Positions 16,301 through 22,983 of a DNA stretch of 30,823 nucleotides are shown one piece after another. Source of the stretch: QYOJ01 sp964449285 (GTDB taxonomy: Bacteria; Bacteroidota; Bacteroidia; Bacteroidales; FEN-979); assembly GCA_964449285.1 (NCBI GenBank), contig CAYUZX010000041.1, positions 1 through 30,823 on the forward strand, in the 5' to 3' direction. Each line of letters begins with the position of its first letter. The first letter of the stretch is position 1. Made by a program: the position numbers and the translations under genes. The notes under the pieces are model-generated. The model ran no database searches and was not told where the DNA came from. It was given only the letters and a program-made list of their open reading frames with translations.

Positions 16301-16974
16301 GCCTTACCATCTCCCGAAGTCTAAGCCGGCTTCTGGGCGGAGAGATCAAACTCATCAGCGCCCCTGGTGAAGGGTCTGCATTTACGCTTTACCTTCCCGA
16401 CAAAGTGGACATTTCGATTGGGAAACATACCATCGAGGCTAACCCTAACCAGGAGAAGAGAAAAGAGAAAGAACCATTGGATCTGTATGATGACGGCCGG
16501 CCGGTGAACATTCCGGATGTGCATGTTGATCATAAAGATAACGAAGTATCTCCTGAAACACCCAAACCCACACCCTCTGAGAGCAAAGCCGACAAGGTGT
16601 TTGAGAATAAAAAGATCCTGATTGTGGATGATGACATGCGGAATGTTTTCGTCCTGACCAAAATCCTGGAAGACAAAAAGGTTCAGATTGTTGTGGGAAA
16701 AAATGGCCGCGACGGGATCGATAAACTCAACCAGAACCCCGATACTTCACTGGTGATCATGGATATCATGATGCCAGAGATGGATGGGTATGAAGCGATG
16801 CGGGAGATCCGGAAGGATAAGCGCTTTATTAAACTTCCAATGATTGCCCTTACGGCAAAAGCGATGAAAGGAGACCGGGAGAAATGTATCGAGGCAGGGG
16901 CTAACGACTACCTCTCCAAACCGGTGCAGCCTGAGAAATTGCTGTCTCTACTCCGTGTCTGGATCCAGAAATAG
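13393..16974 (+). CDS. Membrane hybrid histidine kinase (sensor-HAMP-GAF-HisKA-HATPase-REC)
   Basis: A 1193-residue membrane sensor kinase. TM1 (about 29-51) and TM2 (about 356-376) bracket a periplasmic domain of about 300 residues of dCache/PDC type. HAMP follows (about 377-430), then two HAMP-like repeats 39 residues apart (GDYTKKVPIRSQQDTLG at 436, GDYSTNVIPRSDQDTLG at 475). Next are a GAF domain (about 517-660), a Glu/Gln-rich coiled coil (about 665-760), HisKA with His776 in NMSHELRTPLNS, and the ATPase domain (NLLSNAIKFT, DTGVGI, GGTGLGLTI). A C-terminal receiver (about 1070-1193) has acceptor Asp1124. It has no DNA-binding domain. It lies directly behind the soluble hybrid kinase, and its last 27 bases overlap the convergent phoU gene. 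Confidence 0.95.
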   Translation: MWNKTKQKIREFFPDFHWRTLKNLGIGKTMLLWFLAISLIPLASLSFINYLYYYQGLNILSKKSLFTTSQLRVNDLNNYFQQTDKYLTFLSEDQEHLALLNRIDQEMDASGMPPLEFISSAQYKSLSKQLKSSFEKSWKLEGLFNILMIDTDGNIIFSLKEQGVAGQNLNQGNLSNTLTSRTYEKILQSGSTLFSDLEYFPPSNNVITGFLGRPVFDTKGQKMGVMGIQITTELIDRVIQYSVGFGSTVKVYLIGLDLNLRSVSEYGNHDVILKVMEDNSKTRIWQASKINLSASTPDGNPVIEEVSYYKNSQDVDVMGLFREIDYLETLGVEWALVEEIGTYEAHAVGRELSTFAKISLVVTTIFVFIISLFVTRRFVTPIKSISAWAKQVAQGELLNKDISVSEDEVGEMKHTFNRLVSTLQQYAEVSQSIALGDYTKKVPIRSQQDTLGKSMNEMVESFKGVVKQAEAIASGDYSTNVIPRSDQDTLGLSLFNMTKKLRESSLEIKTQDWLKTGLNELSLKSSGEQSIKDLSNEVLTFLSHYLDSQVGLLFVTGDKNNLNLTGAFACEPEITTFAFGNGIVGQVAKEKKALIFSTATDDLPSVNIGPSSEKPNHFIVAPILFEHQVLGVIQLGSFQKFDDVKQLFLDISLETIALAIHTARSRERVEQLLLKTQEQANELAEQKEELRQINEELEEQTKALRHSEENLQHQQEELRVINEELEERTKVLELQRDDIRKKNQALQQAQIEIKQKAEALEVASKYKSEFLANMSHELRTPLNSILALSELLAINKHKGMAKEEVEFANVINSSGKDLLELINDILDLSKVEAGKLEVDIEDLYLEDLEDYVKKTFSPLTNKRGISLETKIEKGIPERIETDPQRALQIVKNLLSNAIKFTEKGSVTFSIHRPDKNVVFSNPKLTPKNCLAFDVIDTGVGISKEKVNVIFEAFQQADGTVSRRFGGTGLGLTISRSLSRLLGGEIKLISAPGEGSAFTLYLPDKVDISIGKHTIEANPNQEKRKEKEPLDLYDDGRPVNIPDVHVDHKDNEVSPETPKPTPSESKADKVFENKKILIVDDDMRNVFVLTKILEDKKVQIVVGKNGRDGIDKLNQNPDTSLVIMDIMMPEMDGYEAMREIRKDKRFIKLPMIALTAKAMKGDREKCIEAGANDYLSKPVQPEKLLSLLRVWIQK

Positions 16975-17634
16975 GGATTCGGGCTTCTTGTGCTTGATCA
17001 TCTTCCCATCAACGATAAATACTACCGACTCTGCAATGTTGGTCGAATACCCGGCAATACGTTCAATCTGCGTGAGGACAATCATCAATGTAGTAGCTAC
17101 TGCTATCACATCTTTTTTCTGACCCATTTCAGCCAGGATGAGTTCTGATATTTCCTGACTTTTCTCTTCAATAGCATTGGCCTGGTTGAAGATATCTATG
17201 ACAAATGTGGTATTCCAGGTGTTTAGAATATTCATCACATCCTTTACAATGATATCGGTCATGCGTATCAGCTCATCAATTTTATATTCCTGAATGACCT
17301 CGCAGTACTCGCTGATCGTTTCAACCTTTTCAGCAATACCAACCGCATGATCTCCCATCCTCTCCAGGTCGTTGTTCATTTTAAGGGAGGACATGATCAT
17401 CCTTAAATCGGTAGCTACCGGTTGCCTCAGTGCAAAGATGCGCTGACACAGTTTATCGATCTTCACATCCAGCTTGTCAACGATTATATCATTCTGGATC
17501 ACCTGCTGTGCAAGCACAAAATCACAGGTTTGCAACGCCAGGAGGGTATTGTGGATCTGGTCTGCCACCAGATTTCCCATTTTAAGAATACGACTCTTCA
17601 ACTTTTCCAGTTCCTGTTCAAAATGTCTTTCCAT
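16948..17634 (-). CDS. phoU: Phosphate transport regulator PhoU
   Basis: A 228-residue all-helical cytoplasmic protein. In other bacteria PhoU couples the Pst transporter to the PhoR sensor kinase and damps phosphate uptake. The first helical repeat carries NNDLERMGDHAVGIAE (about residues 87-102), the classic metal-binding PhoU motif. The second repeat has the weaker TQIERIAGYSTNIAES, in which the usual Asp before the Leu/Ile-Glu-Arg is Gln. The length is normal for the family. It starts 21 bp after pstB and is the last gene of the pst operon. Its 3' end overlaps the 3' end of the membrane hybrid kinase gene by 27 nt in antisense. Confidence 0.95.
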   Translation of the reverse strand: MERHFEQELEKLKSRILKMGNLVADQIHNTLLALQTCDFVLAQQVIQNDIIVDKLDVKIDKLCQRIFALRQPVATDLRMIMSSLKMNNDLERMGDHAVGIAEKVETISEYCEVIQEYKIDELIRMTDIIVKDVMNILNTWNTTFVIDIFNQANAIEEKSQEISELILAEMGQKKDVIAVATTLMIVLTQIERIAGYSTNIAESVVFIVDGKMIKHKKPESLFLDPDTE

Positions 17635-17655
17635 AGTTTCAGGTTTTCGTTTATT

Positions 17656-18414
17656 TTAACCAAATCGTCCGGTTATATAATCCTCTGTCTGCTTCTTATC
17701 AGGGGTGGTAAATATTTTTCTGGTTTTGCCAAACTCGACCAGTTCCCCCAGGTAGAAGAATGCTGTCAGATCACTGACCCGTGCAGCTTGCTGCATGTTG
17801 TGGGTCACGATGACGATGGTGAAGTTTTTTTTAAGTTCAAAGATCAACTCTTCAATTTTCGCAGTCGAAATCGGATCGAGTGCACTTGCTGGTTCATCCA
17901 TCAGGATGATCTCGGGGTTAACAGCAAGTGCACGGGCAATACAGAGACGCTGTTGCTGGCCACCGGAGAGCCCGAGCGCCGAATTGTTTAACCGGTCTTT
18001 GACCTCGTCCCAGATCGCTGCCCGTTGCAGGGATGTGACCACAATCTCTTCCAGCATTTTCTTATTGTTGATACCGTTGATTTTTGGCCCGTATGCGATG
18101 TTCTCAAAGATCGATTTGGCAAAGGGGTTGGACTTCTGGAATACCATTCCGATCTTCTTCCTGAGATTCACAACATCCACCTTTTTATCGTAGATATCCA
18201 GGTCGTCAATCAGCACTTTTCCTTCGATCCGTACACTCGGGATAAGGTCATTCATCCTGTTAAGGGTTCTCAGGAAGGTTGATTTACCGCACCCCGACGG
18301 GCCAATGAATGCCGTCACCTGGTTCTCCGGTATCTCCACGGAGACCGAATTGAGGGCCATTTTTTCCCCATAGTAGAGAGACAGATCTCTGGTGACGATT
18401 TTCGTATCTTTCAT
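17656..18414 (-). CDS. pstB: Phosphate ABC transporter ATP-binding protein PstB
   Basis: A 252-residue ATPase subunit of the high-affinity phosphate importer. Walker A is GPSGCGKST (38-46), the signature is LSGGQQQR (about 148-155) and Walker B is LMDEPASALDP (about 170-180), with the H-loop in VTHNMQQAARVSD. DEPASALDP and FIGPSGCGKSTFLRTLNRMND are specific to PstB. The reading frame is open for another 114 codons upstream, but that part overlaps pstA in another frame and looks non-coding, so I start at the ATG at 18414 (MKDTKIV). It begins 11 bp after pstA and ends 21 bp before phoU. Confidence 0.97.
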   Translation of the reverse strand: MKDTKIVTRDLSLYYGEKMALNSVSVEIPENQVTAFIGPSGCGKSTFLRTLNRMNDLIPSVRIEGKVLIDDLDIYDKKVDVVNLRKKIGMVFQKSNPFAKSIFENIAYGPKINGINNKKMLEEIVVTSLQRAAIWDEVKDRLNNSALGLSGGQQQRLCIARALAVNPEIILMDEPASALDPISTAKIEELIFELKKNFTIVIVTHNMQQAARVSDLTAFFYLGELVEFGKTRKIFTTPDKKQTEDYITGRFG

Positions 18415-18425
18415 TCCATGCTTCG

Positions 18426-19328
18426 TTAGGCCTTCACCCTCTTGCGTATTCTCGCCCGGATAATGATGGCTATAAAGTTCAGTAAAAATGTCAATAATAG
18501 CAACACAAGGGTGGTTGCATACTGTATAGGCATGGTCCCATCCACGTCGGCCGACTGGGTTGACATGATGTAGATGTGATACCCCAGGTTCATGAACTGG
18601 TCGCTGAGCGATGTTGGTAGCGTTGCCAGGTAGTAAGCCGCTCCCGTGAAGAGAATGGGAGCTACCTCTCCAGCTCCCCGGCTGATAGCCAGGATGGTAC
18701 CGGTCATGATCCCCGATATCGATCCTGGGATGACGATTTTTTTGATGGTCTGCCATTTTGTTGCTCCCAATGCCAGGCTCGCCTCCCTGAGCTCACGTGG
18801 TACAGTTCGGATCGCCTCTTCCACCGAAACAATGACCACCGGAAGGGTCAGCAGCGACATAGTGAGGCTTGCCCATAGGATATTGGGCTGTGCCCATCGG
18901 AGCTCACCACCCAAAAACATAGAGTCCATTTGCCCTCCCACAAACTTGATGAAGAATCCCAGGCCGAAAAGGCCAAATATGATTGCTGGAACGGTTGCCA
19001 GCGTTCGAACAGCAAACCGGATAGTTTGAGCAAAGATCGATTTTTCACTGGCATATTCGGTGAGATAAATGGCTGTGATGGTACCAAAAGGAACCGCAGC
19101 TATCGACATAATGATCACCATCAGGGCCGTTCCATATATCGCCGGGAAAATTCCTCCCTCCGTCATTCCGTTCTCCGGGAAAGCAGTAAGGAATTCCCAC
19201 GTTAGCCTATCCCTGGCTCCAACGATGACAACCACCAGGATGATCACGATGATGGCGATGATAGCAATGGCAGAAAAAGCCGATGCTCCCACCACAATTC
19301 CTCCGGTTATTTTTCTCCGGCGACTCAT
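18426..19328 (-). CDS. pstA: Phosphate ABC transporter permease PstA
   Basis: A 300-residue inner-membrane permease with about six helices, one half of the phosphate channel. After a basic N-terminus (MSRRRK) and TM1 (about 16-37) comes a periplasmic loop with FLTAFPENGMTEGGIFPAIY, the usual PstA loop. The cytoplasmic EAA loop that docks PstB is in LREASLALGATKWQTIKKIV. The start overlaps the pstC stop by 4 nt, so the two halves are translationally coupled. Confidence 0.96.
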   Translation of the reverse strand: MSRRRKITGGIVVGASAFSAIAIIAIIVIILVVVIVGARDRLTWEFLTAFPENGMTEGGIFPAIYGTALMVIIMSIAAVPFGTITAIYLTEYASEKSIFAQTIRFAVRTLATVPAIIFGLFGLGFFIKFVGGQMDSMFLGGELRWAQPNILWASLTMSLLTLPVVIVSVEEAIRTVPRELREASLALGATKWQTIKKIVIPGSISGIMTGTILAISRGAGEVAPILFTGAAYYLATLPTSLSDQFMNLGYHIYIMSTQSADVDGTMPIQYATTLVLLLLTFLLNFIAIIIRARIRKRVKA

Positions 19329-20425
19329 GCGATCTTTCCCTGTATTCGTTTCATCAGGCGTCCTTTCACATAAAATTCAGCCAACGCATTCAAGCTGAAT
19401 GTAAAGACGAACAGTAAAGAGCCAATTAGAAACAAGACCCCATAATGCGTATCTCCAAACACTACTTCCGCCATCTCAGCCCCAATGGTTGCCGCCAGTG
19501 TACGTACCGAATCAAATGGGTTGGCTGAGATAAGAGCAGCGTTTCCGGTAGCCATCAAAGCAATCATGGTCTCGCCAAATACACGGCCGATTCCCAGCAG
19601 GATCGCCGCAAAGATGCCAGGGGTGGCTGCAGGGAGTGTCACAAAAAGAGCTGTCTGCCACCGGGTAGCTCCCAGTGCCAGGCTTGCCTCTTTGTATGAG
19701 CCAGGGATAGCGGTCAAGGCATCCTCAGTGATGGTGAAGATGATCGGGATGGCAGCCAATCCCATCGCAATGCCTCCCACAAATGCATTCAACCGTGTCT
19801 CATAGCCAAATAGCTCCTGTAATACGGTGGCCATCACCATCAAGGCAAAGAAACCAATCACAACAGATGGGAATCCGGCTAATAGTTCAATTGCCGGTTT
19901 GATCCACTCCCGCATCCATGTAGGGGCAAATGCAGCTGAAAAGAGGGCTGCCAGGATAGCAATCGGGGCGGCAAACAAAATTGAAATAATCGTTATTTTA
20001 ATCGTTCCTACAAACAGGGGAACCAATCCATAGCGCGGGTTGGAAGAGACCGGATACCATTCATCTCCCAGTAAATCCTTCGCCGTTACACGCTCATGTT
20101 CAGATGCAGCGCTCTCTTTCCCATAATCCCGGCTTCCAGGCAATGCCGAATCCAGTTCCAACCCATAAACCTCTGGTCTGTCAACTGATTCCTCCGACTC
20201 GGTAAACACCCCGTATTGCTCCTGAACCAACTCCTCGCTATCTGTAACTGCGCTTTTTTCGGGCTGCTGGAATACTGGAATGGTCTCCTTGAAGACAAAG
20301 AAAAAAATCAAGACGATGATGGTGATTGAGAGGAAGGCAACCCCGGTAATAATCCGCTGAGAAAGATACTCAGATAACCTGAATTTCTTTCTCAGCGACT
20401 CTTTGGTAAACCCTTGCCTGTCCAT
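19325..20425 (-). CDS. pstC: Phosphate ABC transporter permease PstC
   Basis: A 366-residue permease, longer than typical PstC of about 310-320 residues. TM1 is at about 25-47. The conserved loop before TM2 is LLGDEWYPVSSNPRYGLVPL (118-137). Between them, residues about 55-116 form an acidic Ser/Glu-rich periplasmic segment that accounts for the extra length. The EAA loop is in YKEASLALGATRWQTALFV and the helix core GRVFGETMIALMATGN is typical. It lies between pstS (2 bp gap) and pstA (4 nt overlap). The identity is certain; the role of the extra segment is unknown. Confidence 0.96.
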   Translation of the reverse strand: MDRQGFTKESLRKKFRLSEYLSQRIITGVAFLSITIIVLIFFFVFKETIPVFQQPEKSAVTDSEELVQEQYGVFTESEESVDRPEVYGLELDSALPGSRDYGKESAASEHERVTAKDLLGDEWYPVSSNPRYGLVPLFVGTIKITIISILFAAPIAILAALFSAAFAPTWMREWIKPAIELLAGFPSVVIGFFALMVMATVLQELFGYETRLNAFVGGIAMGLAAIPIIFTITEDALTAIPGSYKEASLALGATRWQTALFVTLPAATPGIFAAILLGIGRVFGETMIALMATGNAALISANPFDSVRTLAATIGAEMAEVVFGDTHYGVLFLIGSLLFVFTFSLNALAEFYVKGRLMKRIQGKIA

Positions 20426-20427
20426 TA

Positions 20428-21267
20428 TTACCTGATCGGGAAGTATCCGACTTCTGTTACCATCTTTTGTCCTTCAGGAGTGAGTATCCAGTCGATGAAC
20501 TCCTTGACCTCACCGGTTGGACGGTTTCGGGTGTACATATATAAATAGCGACTGATCGGGTAGAGTCCTTTTTTGATATTCTCGGCTGAAGCCTCATATG
20601 CAGGACTGCCGGCATCTTTCTTAACCTTGCAGATCTTGATCCCTTCGGCATAAGCCGCACCGCCATAACCGATGCCGTTCACATCTTTCATCACTGCATT
20701 CACCACAGCTGCGGTTCCGGGCAAGGTCTGGCAACTGGGAGCAAAATCCCCCTTGATCACCTCTTCCTGGAAAAAGACATAGGTGCCGGAGCTATTTTCA
20801 CGGCCGTAGAGTTTGATCGGAGCATCCTTGCCTCCAAGCTGTTTCCAGTTGGTAACTTTACCTGAAAATATATCACTCAATTGCTGGATCGAAAGTTCAC
20901 TAACCAGATTGGCTTTGTTGAGATAAACGGTAATTCCGTCTTTTGCACAGCGAATTTCCACTCCAAGGGTGTTGTAACGTACTTTCAGCTTCTCCATCTC
21001 GGATTTTTTCATCGGCCGACTGGCGTTACAGATATCGGTTGCACCATTGATGAGAGCTGAGATTCCTGTTCCCGACCCACCTCCAGTAACCTGAATGATG
21101 ATGTTGGGATGACTCTTCATAAATACCTCCGCCCACTTCTGAGATAAAATCACCATCGTGTCAGAACCTTTTACTGTAACTTTTTTCGGGGCAGGAGTGA
21201 AAGCAACTCCAGCAATGGCAATGACAAGAATTACCAAAATCCCTAATACATTTCTTGACTTTTTCAT
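20428..21267 (-). CDS. pstS: Phosphate-binding protein PstS
   Basis: A 279-residue periplasmic binding protein that delivers phosphate to PstCA. A signal peptide covers about residues 1-24 (MKKSRNVLGI followed by a Val/Ile-rich core, cleavage before PAPKK). No lipobox Cys is present, so it should be a soluble periplasmic protein. Phosphate-site motifs are KGSDTM (33-38), VTGGGSGTGI (60-69), NASRPM (81-86) and GRENSSGTY (about 153-161). It belongs to the shorter PstS group found in many non-enteric bacteria. It follows the porin gene by 44 bp with no recognisable promoter in the gap, so it is likely transcribed with the porin. Confidence 0.95.
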   Translation of the reverse strand: MKKSRNVLGILVILVIAIAGVAFTPAPKKVTVKGSDTMVILSQKWAEVFMKSHPNIIIQVTGGGSGTGISALINGATDICNASRPMKKSEMEKLKVRYNTLGVEIRCAKDGITVYLNKANLVSELSIQQLSDIFSGKVTNWKQLGGKDAPIKLYGRENSSGTYVFFQEEVIKGDFAPSCQTLPGTAAVVNAVMKDVNGIGYGGAAYAEGIKICKVKKDAGSPAYEASAENIKKGLYPISRYLYMYTRNRPTGEVKEFIDWILTPEGQKMVTEVGYFPIR

Positions 21268-21311
21268 AACTATCTGGTTTATTGGATTTTTAATTCAATT
21301 TATTTGATTAA

Positions 21312-22829
21312 TTAAAACTTGGCCTGCAAGCGTAGTGTAAATATGTTTTGTGGGAAGGCCCGGCTGTAGTCGTTGTAAACAGTCTGATCGTTGACGGTAT
21401 ATTTTTTAACCAGATTGGAATTTCCAGATGCATCCACGCCCACCTTTTCGTTGAAAGGCATTTCATAGGCGACCTGGATCCGGAGATTGTCGGTAAAGAA
21501 GTAGTTCCAGGCGAAGGTAAGGGTGTTGTACGAGATGTCGGAAGATCCGCTCTTCAGTGAACTGGCCGTTACGGTCCTGGTGATTTCGTTAAGAACGATT
21601 ACGGGGTTGGATCCGTCGATGGTGGTAGTGGTCTTAACATCCGAAGATCCGTTGTCATACTTCGTCACACCTATCTGATCTCCCGTTAGTTTTGTATTGG
21701 GGTCGTAGAAGTCCCAACGGAAAGCGAACTGGTTGCGTTTTCCAATATTTTTGATCAGGTAGACATACCCTCCCATAAAATTCCTGCGGATGGTTGGATT
21801 GATTTGGTTGGTATTGGTTATCAAATTAGTCATCGTGAGTGTATCATTAGCAAGGGCTGTCTGCATCGGATCCTGTACAGAGAAACTCCCTACAGCACCG
21901 GGGTAAGCATTGATACCCATCATATATTCAGCTTTAATGGCCATCCCGCCCAGGATATCCATGTAAAGCTGCATCTCTCCCCCTACCCAGTGACGGTTAA
22001 CGCTTTGTCCGACAGTAACATTTTTAGAGAGTGTATAATCACTGTTCAGGACTGTTGTAGCGTTCGATTTCATCCAGCCGTAATATCCGTTAACACCAAT
22101 GTCGAGACCTCCGAAATTGCCCAGCTTGAAGTTGTAGGTGAGACGCCCCATAAGATCTTTGTAGTTGTCGAAATCCTTGTTGACCGGATTAATGTTGTTG
22201 CCATTGATATCCTTGATGGTCATGTGATCGTTGCCGTTAAACAGGGCAAACTGGAATTTGAGGGGTACGGTAGGCGGAGCAACCTCCAACTTTGCACCGA
22301 TGGCACGTTCGCCCGGATAGAGCGCCCTGATCACCATGGATCTTTCGGGGACTTCGCGCTTGCTGGATGAATATTCCACTTCGTAATTCGGACGGTTGAA
22401 CTGGCCTGCCCACAACGAGAATATCTTAAGCCACGGATCATGAAGTTCAACATAAGCGTCTTTCAGCGAAAAACCGCTTGGGACGAAATCAGGTTGCAGC
22501 ACAAACACAACCCCTTCAATAGGCTGATATTGCACCTTTAGTCTCACGCGGCGTAATGAAATGTAATTGCCCGGATATACGGCAGGATTCTCGAAATACT
22601 GCCATTGTGCCTGAATGTACCCCGACAGCTTGATTTTCGTGAGCTTTGTCAGGTTGCCCTCGGCAGCGGCCAATCGTTCTTCAACTCCGGTTATTTTGTC
22701 GCGCAACGTTGTAACCTCCTCCTTAATGGAATCATTTTCCCCCTGGGCAAAGATTTCTGCCGTTGGGATAAAGGTGGCAAAGCATACCAACACCACCAAA
22801 ACCAGATTGTTTTGTAATTTCTTGATCAT
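21312..22829 (-). CDS. Phosphate-selective porin (OprO/OprP family)
   Basis: A 505-residue outer-membrane porin. The ATG at 22829 starts a signal peptide (MIKKLQNN, hydrophobic core, cleavage after AEIFAQ). After it comes a short coiled coil (about 33-65) of the kind that precedes some trimeric barrels. The barrel begins IKLSGYIQAQWQYF and contains YISLRRVRLKVQYQPIEGVV and WAGQFNRPNYEVEYSS, segments typical of the OprO/P family; the last strand ends LRLQAKF with C-terminal Phe. Its place at the head of the pst operon, behind a PHO-box-like repeat, supports a role in bringing phosphate or polyphosphate across the outer membrane. Ion selectivity itself cannot be read from the sequence. Confidence 0.92.
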   Translation of the reverse strand: MIKKLQNNLVLVVLVCFATFIPTAEIFAQGENDSIKEEVTTLRDKITGVEERLAAAEGNLTKLTKIKLSGYIQAQWQYFENPAVYPGNYISLRRVRLKVQYQPIEGVVFVLQPDFVPSGFSLKDAYVELHDPWLKIFSLWAGQFNRPNYEVEYSSSKREVPERSMVIRALYPGERAIGAKLEVAPPTVPLKFQFALFNGNDHMTIKDINGNNINPVNKDFDNYKDLMGRLTYNFKLGNFGGLDIGVNGYYGWMKSNATTVLNSDYTLSKNVTVGQSVNRHWVGGEMQLYMDILGGMAIKAEYMMGINAYPGAVGSFSVQDPMQTALANDTLTMTNLITNTNQINPTIRRNFMGGYVYLIKNIGKRNQFAFRWDFYDPNTKLTGDQIGVTKYDNGSSDVKTTTTIDGSNPVIVLNEITRTVTASSLKSGSSDISYNTLTFAWNYFFTDNLRIQVAYEMPFNEKVGVDASGNSNLVKKYTVNDQTVYNDYSRAFPQNIFTLRLQAKF

Positions 22830-22850
22830 GATTTCAGGTTTTTGTTGCTG

Positions 22851-22918
22851 CAAAAGTAGGGCAAGGATTTCACCTGAAAGTTACGGGAATATTACTGAAA
22901 TATTAATTAATTGTTAAC
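22851..22918 (-). promoter_or_regulatory. Porin-pst promoter with four 11-bp direct repeats (PHO-box-like)
   Basis: On the minus strand a perfect -7 box TACTTTTG is at 22851-22858. Upstream lie four consecutive 11-bp units: GTTAACAATTA (22918-22908), ATTAATATTTC (22907-22897), AGTAATATTCC (22896-22886) and CGTAACTTTCA (22885-22875). From the second base of each unit the consensus is KTAAYATTYC. The last unit covers the -33 region, 16 bp from the -7 box. An 11-bp phase of direct repeats overlapping the -35 region is the known layout of PhoB-family operators, although the motif differs from the E. coli TGTCA box. Confidence 0.65.
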
Positions 22919-22923
22919 GGATT

Positions 22924-22983
22924 AACCCCTAAATCCCCTCATGGGGACTTACTCCTCCCTTTCAAAGGGAGGGCAGGGAGGGA
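22924..22983. repeat. Palindromic G/C-rich intergenic repeat element
   Basis: The stretch contains CCCCTAAATCCCCTCATGGGG and then CTCCCTTTCAAAGGGAG, two adjacent inverted repeats that can form hairpins. It closely resembles a dispersed intergenic element that I recall from many Bacteroidota genomes (core CCCCTAAATCCCC...GGGGACTT). It fills the gap between the 3' end of the copper ATPase gene and the porin promoter. There is no T-run, so it is not a standard intrinsic terminator, though hairpins could still affect mRNA ends. Confidence 0.6.

Noticed and set aside
18415..18756. N-terminal extension of about 114 codons on PstB
   Set aside because: It overlaps pstA in another frame, is rich in His/Pro/Gly with no PstB similarity, and the normal PstB start lies at 18414.
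21804..22370. Plus-strand open frame of about 190 codons
   Set aside because: Antisense to the porin gene, with no recognisable domain.
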